64,000 bases of DNA, taken from assembly GCF_028473745.1 (NCBI RefSeq), contig NZ_CP101137.1:2604001-2668000 (forward strand), read 5' to 3'. Both the position numbers and the translations under genes were made by a program. Each line of letters starts with the position of its first letter. The first letter of the stretch is position 1. The stretch is from Streptomyces sp. M92. Lineage in GTDB: Bacteria; Actinomycetota; Actinomycetes; Streptomycetales; Streptomycetaceae. Below, piece by piece: positions 28,840-38,325 of this stretch. Below the pieces are notes generated by a model. It was not told the origin of the DNA. It did no database searches and saw only the letters and a list, made by a program, of their open reading frames with translations.

Positions 28840-29964
28840 GTGACTGAGATCGAGATCGGGCGCGGCAAGCGCGGCCGCCGGGCGTACGCCTTCGACGACA
28901 TCGCCGTCGTCCCCAGCCGCCGTACCCGGGACCCGAAGGAGGTCTCGATCGCCTGGCAGATCGACGCCTACCGCTTCGAGCTGCCGTTCCTGGCCGCTCC
29001 CATGGACTCGGTCGTCTCCCCGGCCACCGCCATCCGCATCGGCGAGCTCGGCGGCCTCGGCGTCCTGAACCTGGAAGGGCTCTGGACCCGGCACGAGGAC
29101 CCGCAGCCGCTGCTCGACGAGATCGCCGGCCTCGACCCGGAGACCGCGACCCGCCGCCTCCAGGAGATCTACGCCGCTCCGATCAAGGAGGAGCTGATCG
29201 GGCAGCGCATCAAGGAGGTGCGCGACTCCGGCGTCGTCACCGCCGCCGCGCTCTCCCCGCAGCGCACCGCCCAGTTCTCCAAGGCCGTCGTGGACGCGGG
29301 CGTCGACATCTTCGTCATCCGCGGCACCACGGTCTCGGCGGAGCACGTCTCCGGTTCGCACGAGCCGCTGAACCTGAAGCAGTTCATCTACGAGCTGGAC
29401 GTCCCGGTGATCGTCGGCGGCTGCGCCACCTACACCGCCGCACTGCACCTGATGCGCACCGGCGCCGCGGGCGTCCTCGTCGGCTTCGGCGGCGGCGCCG
29501 CCCACACCACGCGCAACGTGCTCGGCATCCAGGTCCCCATGGCGACCGCGGTCGCCGACGTGGCCGCCGCCCGCCGCGACTACATGGACGAGTCCGGCGG
29601 CCGGTACGTGCACGTCATCGCCGACGGCGGCGTCGGCTGGTCCGGCGACCTGCCCAAGGCCATCGCCTGCGGCGCCGACTCCGTGATGATGGGCTCCCCG
29701 CTGGCCCGCGCCACCGACGCGCCGGGCAAGGGCAACCACTGGGGCATGGAGGCCGTCAACGAGGAGCTGCCCCGCGGCAAGAAGGTCGACCTCGGCACGG
29801 TCGGCACCATCGAGGAGATCCTCACCGGCCCGTCCCACTCCCCCGACGGCTCGATGAACTTCTTCGGCGCCCTGCGCCGCGCGATGGCCACCACCGGCTA
29901 CAGCGAGCTGAAGGAGTTCCAGCGCGTCGAGGTGACCGTGGCGGACTCGCAGCACCGGCGGTAG
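28840..29964 (+). CDS. guaB3: GuaB3 family IMPDH/GMP-reductase-like protein
   Basis: 374 residues, TIM barrel without CBS domains. It begins MTEIEIGRGKRGRRAYAFDD and contains PFLAAPMDSVVSP and HVIADGGVGWSGDLPKA, as in IMPDH/GMPR. In guaB the loop GPGSICTTR carries the nucleophilic cysteine; the equivalent loop here is GGGAAHTTR, with His222 in its place. Catalysis by the usual covalent intermediate therefore looks impossible. Cyanobacterial GuaB3 proteins, which keep the cysteine as I recall, are GMP reductases; the role of the actinobacterial form is unclear. It lies directly after guaB, as in mycobacteria. Confidence 0.92.
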   Translation: MTEIEIGRGKRGRRAYAFDDIAVVPSRRTRDPKEVSIAWQIDAYRFELPFLAAPMDSVVSPATAIRIGELGGLGVLNLEGLWTRHEDPQPLLDEIAGLDPETATRRLQEIYAAPIKEELIGQRIKEVRDSGVVTAAALSPQRTAQFSKAVVDAGVDIFVIRGTTVSAEHVSGSHEPLNLKQFIYELDVPVIVGGCATYTAALHLMRTGAAGVLVGFGGGAAHTTRNVLGIQVPMATAVADVAAARRDYMDESGGRYVHVIADGGVGWSGDLPKAIACGADSVMMGSPLARATDAPGKGNHWGMEAVNEELPRGKKVDLGTVGTIEEILTGPSHSPDGSMNFFGALRRAMATTGYSELKEFQRVEVTVADSQHRR

Positions 29965-29982
29965 TCACCCGTACGCAGTAGC

Positions 29983-30012
29983 AGGGGCCCGGAGCGATCG
30001 CTCCGGGCCCCT
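29983..30012. terminator. Bidirectional terminator between guaB3 and the sugar dehydrogenase
   Basis: AGGGGCCCGGAGC-GATC-GCTCCGGGCCCCT is a perfect 30-bp palindrome: a 13-bp stem with GATC loop, 18 bp after guaB3 and 20 bp past the opposite gene's stop. Confidence 0.88.
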
Positions 30013-30032
30013 CGGCGTGTCCGGGCGCCGGG

Positions 30033-31241
30033 TCAGAGCCGGTGCGCCGCCCCCGTGGGCGTCGCCCCCCGCGTGTCCAGCAGCAGCTGGGCCTTCACCG
30101 ACAGGCCCTGGAGGTCGTACGTGCGGTGCTGCTGGAGGAGGATCGTGAGGTCGGCGTCGGCGGCGGCCTCGTAGAGGGAGTCGGCGCGGGGGACGGGGCG
30201 GTCGGCGACGTTCCAGGACGGGATGTGCGGGTCGTGGTAGCTGACGGCGGCGCCCATCGACATCAGGCGGGTCGCGATCTCCTCGGCCGGCGTGGCCTGC
30301 TGGTCGGCGAGGTCGGCCTTGTAGGTGACGCCGAGCAGGAGGACGCGGGCGCCGCGCGCGGACTTGCCGTGCTCGTTGAGGAGGGCTGCGGCGCGCTGGA
30401 CGACGTAGCGGGGCATCTGGCCGTTGACCTGCTGGGCCAGTTCCACCATGCGCAGGCTGTGCGGGGCCCGGCCGGTCAGGTCCTGGGGGACGGAGTGGCC
30501 GCCGACGCCGGGGCCGGGGCGGAACGCCTGGAAGCCGTACGGCTTGGTCTCCGCGCAGCGCAGCACGTCCCACAGGTCGACGCCGAGGTCGTCGCAGAGG
30601 ACGGCCATCTCGTTGACGAGGGCGATGTTGACGTGCCGGAAGTTGGTCTCCAGGAGCTGGACCGTCTCCGCCTCGCGCGGGCCGCGGGCGCGGACCACCT
30701 TGTCGGTGAGGCGGCCGTAGAAGGTGGCGGCGGACTCGGTGCAGGCGGGGGTGAGGCCGCCGATGACCTTCGGGGTGTTGGCCGGGGTGTGCTCGCGGTT
30801 GCCGGGGTCGACGCGGCTGGGGGAGTAGGCGAGGTGGAAGTCGCGGCCGGCGCGCAGTCCGGAGCCCTGCTCCAGGACCGGGCGCAGGAACTCCTCCGTC
30901 GTCCCCGGCCGCACCGGCGACTCCAGGATGACCGTGGTGTGCGGGCGCATGTGGGCGGCGAGGGTGCGGGCGGCGGCCTCCACCTGGGTGAGGTCCAGGC
31001 CGCCGTCCGGGGCGGGCGGGGTGGGCGCGCAGATGACGGCGGTGCGGACCCGGCCCAGCTCGGCCGGTGTGGCGGGGGTGCGGAAGCCCGTCGCGAGCAT
31101 CCGGCGGACCTCGGCGGGGGTGAGCGGGTCGGCCTCGGGGCCGGTGCGGTAGCCGAGGGTGGGGATGCCTGCGGTGACGGCGGCCTGGGCCAGGGGCAGG
31201 CCGTACGGGCCGAGTCCGATGACGGCGAGGTCTGCGGGCAT
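30033..31241 (-). CDS. Nucleotide-sugar dehydrogenase family protein, catalytic Cys replaced by Ser
   Basis: 402 residues with the UDP-glucose/UDP-ManNAc dehydrogenase layout: NAD fold with DLAVIGLGPYGLPLA (4-18) and ILESPVRPGTTEEF, the central helix ETNFRHVNIALVNEMA (198-213), and a C-terminal UDP-binding part with ARVLLLGVTYKADLAD. The active-site loop reads GPGVGGHSVPQDL; Ser250 stands where WecC-type enzymes have the thiohemiacetal-forming cysteine (GGHC). It may be inactive, slow, or act on another substrate. The ATG at 31241 is chosen because Rossmann residues start three codons later. No glycan operon is nearby. Confidence 0.85.
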   Translation of the reverse strand: MPADLAVIGLGPYGLPLAQAAVTAGIPTLGYRTGPEADPLTPAEVRRMLATGFRTPATPAELGRVRTAVICAPTPPAPDGGLDLTQVEAAARTLAAHMRPHTTVILESPVRPGTTEEFLRPVLEQGSGLRAGRDFHLAYSPSRVDPGNREHTPANTPKVIGGLTPACTESAATFYGRLTDKVVRARGPREAETVQLLETNFRHVNIALVNEMAVLCDDLGVDLWDVLRCAETKPYGFQAFRPGPGVGGHSVPQDLTGRAPHSLRMVELAQQVNGQMPRYVVQRAAALLNEHGKSARGARVLLLGVTYKADLADQQATPAEEIATRLMSMGAAVSYHDPHIPSWNVADRPVPRADSLYEAAADADLTILLQQHRTYDLQGLSVKAQLLLDTRGATPTGAAHRL

Positions 31242-31544
31242 GGCGTAAGCCGTCCTTCCCAGTAGCCGAAGCGGGACAGGTGCGCAAGCCCGGTGGACAG
31301 GATGGGCGAGCACAACGTCAGACTAGGAGTAAATATGACCGATTTGCGGGATTGGTCGGCCTGGTTTCGGTGAGTGTCGACGGGGATCCGCGAGGAGGTT
31401 GTCCACAGGCTGGGGCCGCGCGACGGCCGATGTCGGGCGAGCGGGTCAGAATCTGGGCATGGTGGGTACCAGGAACCGGGCTTCGCCCGACGGGTGTGTT
31501 GGCCCGGCGGACGCGGCCGACGCGACCGACAGCGGGAGGCAGCA

Positions 31545-33251
31545 GTGAGGACAGCGACCCTGGGGCCGGCGCAGCGCGCCGAGTCGCTCGCGGCCATGGC
31601 CGAGCGCGAGCTGGACGTTCTGGTGGTGGGCGCGGGCGTGGTGGGCGCGGGCACCGCCCTCGACGCGGTGACCCGCGGCCTGTCCACCGGCCTGGTCGAG
31701 GCACGGGACTGGGCCTCGGGCACCTCCAGCCGGTCCAGCAAGCTGATCCACGGCGGCCTGCGCTACCTGGAGATGCTCGACTTCGCCCTCGTACGGGAGG
31801 CGCTGAAGGAGCGCGGGCTGCTGCTGGAGCGGCTCGCACCGCACCTCGTGAAGCCCGTGCCGTTCCTGTACCCGTTGCGGCACAAGGGCTGGGAGCGGCT
31901 CTACGCCGGCTCGGGCGTCGCCCTCTACGACGCGATGTCGATGGCCCGCGGACACGGCCGGGGCCTGCCGACGCACCGCCACCTGAGCCGCCGTCACGCC
32001 CTGCGGGTGGCCCCCGCCTTGAAGAAGGACGCGCTGGTCGGCGCGCTCCAGTACTACGACGCCCAGATGGACGACGCCCGGTTCGTGACGACCCTGGTGC
32101 GCACGGCGGCGGCGTACGGCGCCCAGGTCGCCAACCGCGCGCGCGTCACCTCCTTCCTCCGCGAGGGCGAGCGCGTGGTCGGGGCGCGGGTGCAGGACGT
32201 CGAGGCGGGCGGCGAGTACGAGATCCGCGCCAAGCAGGTCGTGAACGCGACCGGCGTATGGACCGACGACACCCAGTCGATGGTGGGCGAGCGCGGCCAG
32301 TTCCACGTCCGGGCCTCCAAGGGCATCCACCTGGTCGTCCCCAAGGACCGCATCCACTCCACCACCGGGCTCATCCTGCGCACCGAGAAGTCCGTGCTGT
32401 TCGTCATCCCCTGGGGCCGGCACTGGATCATCGGCACCACCGACACCGACTGGGACCTCGACAAGGCCCACCCGGCCGCCTCAAGCGCGGACATCGACTA
32501 CCTCCTGGAGCACGTCAACTCGGTGCTCCACGTGCCGCTCACCCGCGACGACGTCGAGGGCGTCTACGCCGGGCTCCGCCCGCTGCTGGCCGGCGAGTCC
32601 GACGCCACCAGCAAGCTCTCGCGCGAGCACACCGTCGCGCACCCGGTGCCCGGCCTGGTCGTCGTGGCCGGCGGCAAGTACACGACGTACCGGGTGATGG
32701 CCGAGGACGCCGTCGACGAGACGGTGCACGGGCTCGACATGCGGGTCGCCGACTGCGTCACCGAGGACACGCCGCTGCTCGGCGCCGAGGGCTACCGGGC
32801 CATGTGGAACGCGCGGGCCCGGATCGCCGCACGCATCGGCCTGCACGTCGTGCGCGTCGAGCACCTGCTGAACCGGTACGGCGCGCTGACGGAGGAGGTG
32901 CTGGGGCTCATCGCCGACGACCCCTCCCTCGGCGAACCCCTGCACGCCGCCGACGACTACCTGCGGGCCGAGGTCGTCTACGCCGCCTCGCACGAGGGCG
33001 CGCGCCACCTGGACGACGTACTGACCCGGCGCACCCGCATCTCCATCGAGACCTTCGATCGGGGCACCCGCAGCGCCCGCGAGGCCGCCGAGCTGATGGC
33101 GCCGGTGCTCGGCTGGGACAAGGACCAGGTCGAACGGGAGGTCCAGCACTACGAGAAGCGGGTCGAGGCCGAGCGGGAGTCGCAGCGCCAGCCCGACGAC
33201 CTGACGGCCGACGCGGCCCGGCTGGGGGCGCCGGACATCGTGCCACGGTAG
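31545..33251 (+). CDS. glpD: Aerobic glycerol-3-phosphate dehydrogenase
   Basis: 568-residue flavoprotein that oxidises glycerol-3-phosphate to dihydroxyacetone phosphate at the membrane and passes electrons to quinone. The FAD fold is LDVLVVGAGVVGAGTAL (about 24-40), followed by SSRSSKLIHGGLRYLE, LFVIPWGRHWIIGTTDTDWD and VVVAGGKYTTYRVMAEDAVD, all family signatures. The GTG at 31545 has GGGAGG six bases upstream. It stands alone: no glpF or glpK next to it, and transcription is away from the sugar dehydrogenase (303 bp between starts). The kinase array follows. Confidence 0.95.
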   Translation: MRTATLGPAQRAESLAAMAERELDVLVVGAGVVGAGTALDAVTRGLSTGLVEARDWASGTSSRSSKLIHGGLRYLEMLDFALVREALKERGLLLERLAPHLVKPVPFLYPLRHKGWERLYAGSGVALYDAMSMARGHGRGLPTHRHLSRRHALRVAPALKKDALVGALQYYDAQMDDARFVTTLVRTAAAYGAQVANRARVTSFLREGERVVGARVQDVEAGGEYEIRAKQVVNATGVWTDDTQSMVGERGQFHVRASKGIHLVVPKDRIHSTTGLILRTEKSVLFVIPWGRHWIIGTTDTDWDLDKAHPAASSADIDYLLEHVNSVLHVPLTRDDVEGVYAGLRPLLAGESDATSKLSREHTVAHPVPGLVVVAGGKYTTYRVMAEDAVDETVHGLDMRVADCVTEDTPLLGAEGYRAMWNARARIAARIGLHVVRVEHLLNRYGALTEEVLGLIADDPSLGEPLHAADDYLRAEVVYAASHEGARHLDDVLTRRTRISIETFDRGTRSAREAAELMAPVLGWDKDQVEREVQHYEKRVEAERESQRQPDDLTADAARLGAPDIVPR

Positions 33252-33395
33252 GGGCCGCCGGGGCGGGTGTGACGCAGGGTCACCCCGCCGTGCCGCCCGC
33301 CCGCCCGGCCGGCGCCAGGGGCACCCTGGGCGTCGAGCACTTGTCGGGTGAGGGACAATGAAGGCTCTGTCAGGGCGGGTTGCATGAGGGGACGC

Positions 33396-35432
33396 ATGTC
33401 GGAGGCGGAGCGGGCGGGGACACCCCGTACGGACAAGAGCGCACGTCTCCTCGCCGGGCGGTACCGGCTGGGAGACGTGCTCGGCCGCGGCGGCATGGGG
33501 ACGGTGTGGCGGGCGGAGGACGAGACCCTCGGACGCACGGTCGCCGTCAAGGAGCTGCGGTTCCCGGGCAACATCGACGAGGAGGAGAAGCGGCGCCTGA
33601 TCACGCGGACCCTGCGTGAGGCCAAGGCGATCGCGCGGATCCGCAACAACAGCGCCGTCACGGTCTACGACGTCGTCGAGGAGGACGACCGCCCGTGGAT
33701 CGTGATGGAACTGGTCGAGGGCAAGTCGCTCGCCGAGGCCATCCGTGAGGACGGCCTGCTGGAGCCGAGGCGCGCCGCCGAGGTGGGCCTCGCCATCCTC
33801 GACGTGCTGCGCTCGGCGCACCGCGAGGGCATCCTGCACCGCGACGTGAAGCCGTCCAACGTGCTGATCGCCGAGGACGGCCGGGTCGTGCTCACCGACT
33901 TCGGCATCGCCCAGGTCGAGGGCGACCCGTCCATCACCTCCACCGGCATGCTCGTCGGCGCCCCCTCCTACATCTCCCCGGAGCGCGCCCGCGGCCACAA
34001 GCCCGGCCCGGCCGCCGACCTGTGGTCGCTCGGCGGACTGCTGTACGCGGCGGTCGAGGGGGCGCCGCCCTACGACAAGGGCTCCGCCATCGCCACGCTC
34101 ACCGCGGTGATGACGGAGAACCTGGAGGAGCCGAAGAACGCCGGACCGCTGCGGGACGTCATCTACGGCCTGCTCAACAAGGACCCCGCCCAGCGGCTCG
34201 ACGACGCGGGCGCCCGCGCGCTGCTCAACAAGGTGATCCACGCCCCCGACCCGGCGGACGAGCCGGCCGACGCCACCAAGGTCGTGCCGCTGCCCGCCCA
34301 GCCGGACGAGCGGTCCCGCAGGGGCGGTTCGGCGGGCGCGGGCAAGCGCGGCGAGGAGGCCGGGGAGCGACTGCGCGGCGCGCTGCGTTCCGTGCGCAAG
34401 GCCGCCGTCGGGGCGGGTGCGGCCGGTGCCGCGGCCGCCTCCCGCGCCAAGCAGGGCGAAACCGGCCGGGACGCCTCGGGCGCCGCCGGTCCGGCCACCG
34501 CTTCGGCGACCGCCGGTACGGCCGCGACGTCCGCTGCCCGCCCGGGTGTTGGTGCCGGTGCCGGTTCCGGGACGGCACACGCGCCCGCCGGCACCCGCAG
34601 CTCCGGCTGGCCCGTCGTGCCGCCCCCGGACCTGCCGCCCCGGCCCGCGCCCCGGGCGCCCCTCACCGACGTGGTGCCGCGCCGGACGCTGGTCGTCATA
34701 GCGGTGGTCGTGGCGCTCGCCGTGCTCGGCACCGTACTGGCCCTCGCGCTCGGCGGCGACGACGACAAGGGTGCCCAGGGCGGGAACGGCGACAAGCCCG
34801 TCGCCACCGCGGGCGCGAGCGGCGACACGAAGCAGGACGACGAGGGCGGGGCCCGCACCGACGGCTCCGCGTCGCAGGAGGCCGCGGACGGGGGCTCGGC
34901 CGGGGCGCCGGACTCCGGCGCGAGCGCGTCCGGCGACACCGGGGCGGACGGCACCGGCCCGGGCGACGAGGGCAAGGCCGACGACAAGGCCGACGACGAG
35001 GGCGCGGCGGCCACCCACCAGGGCGCCCAGGGCTACTCCATCGGGCTGCCCGAGGGCTGGAAGTACCAGACCAAGGCCTCGGCGGGGGACCGTTTCACCG
35101 GTCCGAACGGACAGAAACTGCTCGTCGCCTGGACGTCCACGCCCAAGGACGACCCGGTCGCCGACTGGAAGAACCAGGAGCGGTACATGGTCCGCTCCCA
35201 GTACGAGAAGATCCGCATAGAGAAGGTGGGCTACCGCGGCTGGAACGCGGCCGACTGGGAGTTCACCTACACGGACGACGGCACCAAGTACCGCACCGTG
35301 GACCGGGGCTTCGTCGTCAACGACCACCAGGGCTACGCGCTGATGTACACCGCGAAGGCCGACGACTGGGGCAGCGACCTGCGCCGGGACACCTGGCGGA
35401 CACTGACGAAATCGTTCGAACCCAAGTCCTGA
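33396..35432 (+). CDS. Membrane Ser/Thr protein kinase 1 of the array
   Basis: 678 residues. The kinase domain (about 20-285) is complete: GRGGMGTVW, Lys52 in VAVKEL, HRDVKPSN with Asp150, DFG Asp168, SPERARG. A long Ala/Gly/Arg-rich linker leads to one membrane helix (about 431-453, VVIAVVVALAVLGTVLALAL), an acidic low-complexity stretch, and an extracellular beta domain (about 545-678) opening YSIGLPEGWKYQ and ending TWRTLTKSFEPKS. It lacks PASTA repeats, so it is not PknB. It starts at ATG 33396 with GAGGGG upstream. It is the first of five same-strand kinases. Confidence 0.92.
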   Translation: MSEAERAGTPRTDKSARLLAGRYRLGDVLGRGGMGTVWRAEDETLGRTVAVKELRFPGNIDEEEKRRLITRTLREAKAIARIRNNSAVTVYDVVEEDDRPWIVMELVEGKSLAEAIREDGLLEPRRAAEVGLAILDVLRSAHREGILHRDVKPSNVLIAEDGRVVLTDFGIAQVEGDPSITSTGMLVGAPSYISPERARGHKPGPAADLWSLGGLLYAAVEGAPPYDKGSAIATLTAVMTENLEEPKNAGPLRDVIYGLLNKDPAQRLDDAGARALLNKVIHAPDPADEPADATKVVPLPAQPDERSRRGGSAGAGKRGEEAGERLRGALRSVRKAAVGAGAAGAAAASRAKQGETGRDASGAAGPATASATAGTAATSAARPGVGAGAGSGTAHAPAGTRSSGWPVVPPPDLPPRPAPRAPLTDVVPRRTLVVIAVVVALAVLGTVLALALGGDDDKGAQGGNGDKPVATAGASGDTKQDDEGGARTDGSASQEAADGGSAGAPDSGASASGDTGADGTGPGDEGKADDKADDEGAAATHQGAQGYSIGLPEGWKYQTKASAGDRFTGPNGQKLLVAWTSTPKDDPVADWKNQERYMVRSQYEKIRIEKVGYRGWNAADWEFTYTDDGTKYRTVDRGFVVNDHQGYALMYTAKADDWGSDLRRDTWRTLTKSFEPKS

Positions 35433-35584
35433 ACCGGACGGGCCGGGTTCGCTCGGTCCGAGATCTGGCATCCCCTCTTTGCGGGTTGCCTCCGGCACGT
35501 ATCGTGAGTGCTCGCGGACCGTACGCAGCCGGAACGGCCCGCCGGGCGAACGGAATTGACCGACGGGCTGCCGGGGGTGGCGAC

Positions 35585-38179
35585 GTGGACGACTATGCGG
35601 GTCGGGTGCTCGCCGACCGCTACCGCCTGCCGCTGCCGCCGTCCGACGAGTACGAACTCACCGAGACCCGGGCCTTCGACACCTACAGCGGACAGGAAGT
35701 CCTGGTCAGGCAGGTGCCGTTGCCCGAGGTGGTCGAGGCAGAGGTGCTCGACGCGGACGGCCTGCCCGACGGGTTCACGGCCCGCGACGGCGGCTTCCGG
35801 CACGCCGGCGGCCGTTCGGCGGCAGCGCGCGGCGGTTCCCGCAGGCCCGCGGACCCGGTGGTGCGCCGTGCCGTCGAGGCGGCGCAGGCCGCGGCGGCCG
35901 TACCCGACCATCCGCGTCTCGACCAGGTCTTCGACGTGTTCGCCGAGGGCGGTTCGCTGTGGATCGTCAGTGAGCTGGTGGCCGCGCGACCGCTGGCCGC
36001 CCTGCTCGCCGAGGAGCCGCTGACGCCCTACCGGGCGGCCGAGGTGGCCTCCGACATCCTCCTGGCGCTGCGGGTGCTGCACACGTACGGCTGGGTGCAC
36101 CGCAACATCACCGCCCGCACCGTGCTGGTCTGCGACGACGGGCGCGTGGTGCTGACCGGCCTGGCGGTCGGGGCGGCGGAGGAGGCGCTGTGCGGGTACG
36201 ACCCGGTGCCGACCCCCGACGGCGAGGAGGGCGGCGGCGCTCGGGTCGCTCCCGACGGGACCTTCGGTCGGGGCGCCGGGTCCGGTGGCGCCGAGGTGGC
36301 CGGCGTCGGTCCGGAAGGTGCGCGGCCCGGGATCTCCGGGGCGGGCGGCGGCGATCCCGAGGCCGCCCGGCGGGCCGCCATCGAGGCACGGGACGCGGGC
36401 GGGCTGCCCGTCCCCCAGGGCCCCGGGGACACCGCCCCCGGGCTCGCGCCCGCGCCGCTGGAGACCAGCGGGGACGTCCGCGCCGCGCGCGCCGGAGCCA
36501 TCGCCGCCTACCGCGCGGGCGCCCGTGCCGCCGCCCGGGTCCAGGAGGGGAGGAACGGCCGCGCGGCCCTGCCCGGCGCCCGCCCCGCCCCCGACGACGG
36601 CACCGGCACCGACCGGGGACGGCCGTCGTACGCGCCGGACCGGCCCCCGCACCCCGCCGGCCACGACGCGGAGCCCGGCGCCCGCGCCCCCGGCCCTCAC
36701 CTCGCCGTCCCCCGGCCCGCCGACGCCGCCGCAGCCGCACAGGACGCACCGGCCGCCGCCCCGCCGGGACGGATCGCCGACCCCTACGGCGTACGCACGA
36801 CGACCTCCTGGCACGGCGCCACCCCCCGCGCCACCGGTGAACCACCCGCCCCCGCCCCGGCGGCCGGGCCCGGCGGGCACGGTCAGTGGGACGCCCCGGC
36901 CGCCCGCACCCCCGCCCCGCGCGGCCCGGCCACCGCGCTCGCCGCCGAACGGGCCCGGCAGACCCGGATGGCCGTGGTCGGACCGGTCACCGAGCGCTGG
37001 GCCCCGGAGCAGGCCGGGCCCGTGCACGAGAACTGGCAGCTGGCCGCGCCCATCGGACCCGCCACCGACCTGTGGGCCCTGGGCGCGCTGCTCTTCCGCG
37101 CAGTACAGGGGCACGCGCCGTACCCGGAGGAGTCCACGGCCGAACTGGTGCAGATCGTCTGCGCGGAGCCGCCGGCGTTCGCCGAGGAGTGCGGGCCGCT
37201 GCGTCCGGTCGTGGAGTCGCTGCTGCGTCAGGACCCCACCGAACGTCTCGACTTCGAGGAACTGCGCGGCTGGCTGCGCTCCCTGGTCAGGTCGGCGCCC
37301 GAGCCCGAGGCCGGACTGCACGTCGTCTCCGCACCGCCCGCCGAGACCGGCCGTCTGCCCATCGTGCGCCGCCGGGGCGAACTCGTGCGCAAGCGGCGCG
37401 CCGGGCTGCCCGCACACCACGGACGGCACAAACGCGACCGGCGGGAGAAGACCCGTTCCCCGCGCAGCCTCGGCCGCACCCTGCTCCTGCTGATACTGCT
37501 CGCCCTGGCCGGCGCGATCGCGTACGCCATGTTCTTCATGCCCAAAAGCGGCACGGACGGCGCCGCCGACCGCACGGGTGCCGCCGGAGAGGCGAGCCAG
37601 GCGCCGCCCGAGCGGACCCCGGACGGCGGCGCCGAGCCCCGCCCGGAGCAGACGTCACCGGAGAAGGACCCCGCCCCCTCCCGGTCGGCGTCCGGCGCCA
37701 CCGAGACGCAGGGCGACACCCCCGCCGTGGCCGACGGGTTCGCCCTGCGCGAGGACGACGAGGGCTTCCGCGTCGCCGTCGCCGAGGGCTGGGAGCGCAC
37801 GCCCCGCAACGGCAGCGGGCAGGTCGTCTACAGCGAGGGTGACTTCGAACTGATCGTCGTACCGGGCCGGGACCGCGCCGCCGAGTACGGCGACGACCCG
37901 ATGGCCTACCAGCGCGACTCCGAACCCGAGTTGGCGTCGTACCGCGCCTCCAGCTGGGCCACCTCAAGCGGGCTGAAGACCATCGAGGTCGGCGGACGGA
38001 CCATGGCCGAGGGCCAGTTCACCTGGACCGGCGCGGACGGTGAGCTGTACGTGCGCAATCTCGCGATGCTCGTCGACGGCCGGTACCACGTGCTCCAGGT
38101 CCGCGGCCCGGTGTCGGGGCGGGACGAGGTGACCCGGCTGTTCGAACAGGCCTCGGCCACTTACCGGTACACCGGCTGA
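35585..38179 (+). CDS. Membrane pseudokinase with large internal insertion
   Basis: 864 residues. A kinase fold is visible but its catalytic residues are lost: no glycine loop, Arg42 where the ATP-binding Lys should be (VLVRQVPLP), HRN at 172-174 for HRD, and Thr191-Gly-Leu for DFG. An insertion of about 270 low-complexity residues (Gly, Pro, Ala rich) separates this from the helical lobe ATDLWALGALLFRAVQG. One membrane helix (TLLLLILLALAGAIAYAMFF) and a C-terminal extracellular domain (FRVAVAEGWERTPRNGSG to the end), similar to the ones in its neighbours, follow. It starts at GTG 35585. Probably a regulatory partner or scaffold of an adjacent kinase. Confidence 0.88.
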   Translation: MDDYAGRVLADRYRLPLPPSDEYELTETRAFDTYSGQEVLVRQVPLPEVVEAEVLDADGLPDGFTARDGGFRHAGGRSAAARGGSRRPADPVVRRAVEAAQAAAAVPDHPRLDQVFDVFAEGGSLWIVSELVAARPLAALLAEEPLTPYRAAEVASDILLALRVLHTYGWVHRNITARTVLVCDDGRVVLTGLAVGAAEEALCGYDPVPTPDGEEGGGARVAPDGTFGRGAGSGGAEVAGVGPEGARPGISGAGGGDPEAARRAAIEARDAGGLPVPQGPGDTAPGLAPAPLETSGDVRAARAGAIAAYRAGARAAARVQEGRNGRAALPGARPAPDDGTGTDRGRPSYAPDRPPHPAGHDAEPGARAPGPHLAVPRPADAAAAAQDAPAAAPPGRIADPYGVRTTTSWHGATPRATGEPPAPAPAAGPGGHGQWDAPAARTPAPRGPATALAAERARQTRMAVVGPVTERWAPEQAGPVHENWQLAAPIGPATDLWALGALLFRAVQGHAPYPEESTAELVQIVCAEPPAFAEECGPLRPVVESLLRQDPTERLDFEELRGWLRSLVRSAPEPEAGLHVVSAPPAETGRLPIVRRRGELVRKRRAGLPAHHGRHKRDRREKTRSPRSLGRTLLLLILLALAGAIAYAMFFMPKSGTDGAADRTGAAGEASQAPPERTPDGGAEPRPEQTSPEKDPAPSRSASGATETQGDTPAVADGFALREDDEGFRVAVAEGWERTPRNGSGQVVYSEGDFELIVVPGRDRAAEYGDDPMAYQRDSEPELASYRASSWATSSGLKTIEVGGRTMAEGQFTWTGADGELYVRNLAMLVDGRYHVLQVRGPVSGRDEVTRLFEQASATYRYTG

Positions 38180-38325
38180 CCGTCCAGGGACTCGGCCCCG
38201 GGGGGGGGGTGAGCCGCGGTCGGGAGGCGACAACCGTCACAGAGCGGTTTCCATACCACCCCACCCGTTCCCCGCGGGGTGAGCGGTCCCTAGTCTGACC
38301 TTTGACCAGATCATTGCGGGGCAAC

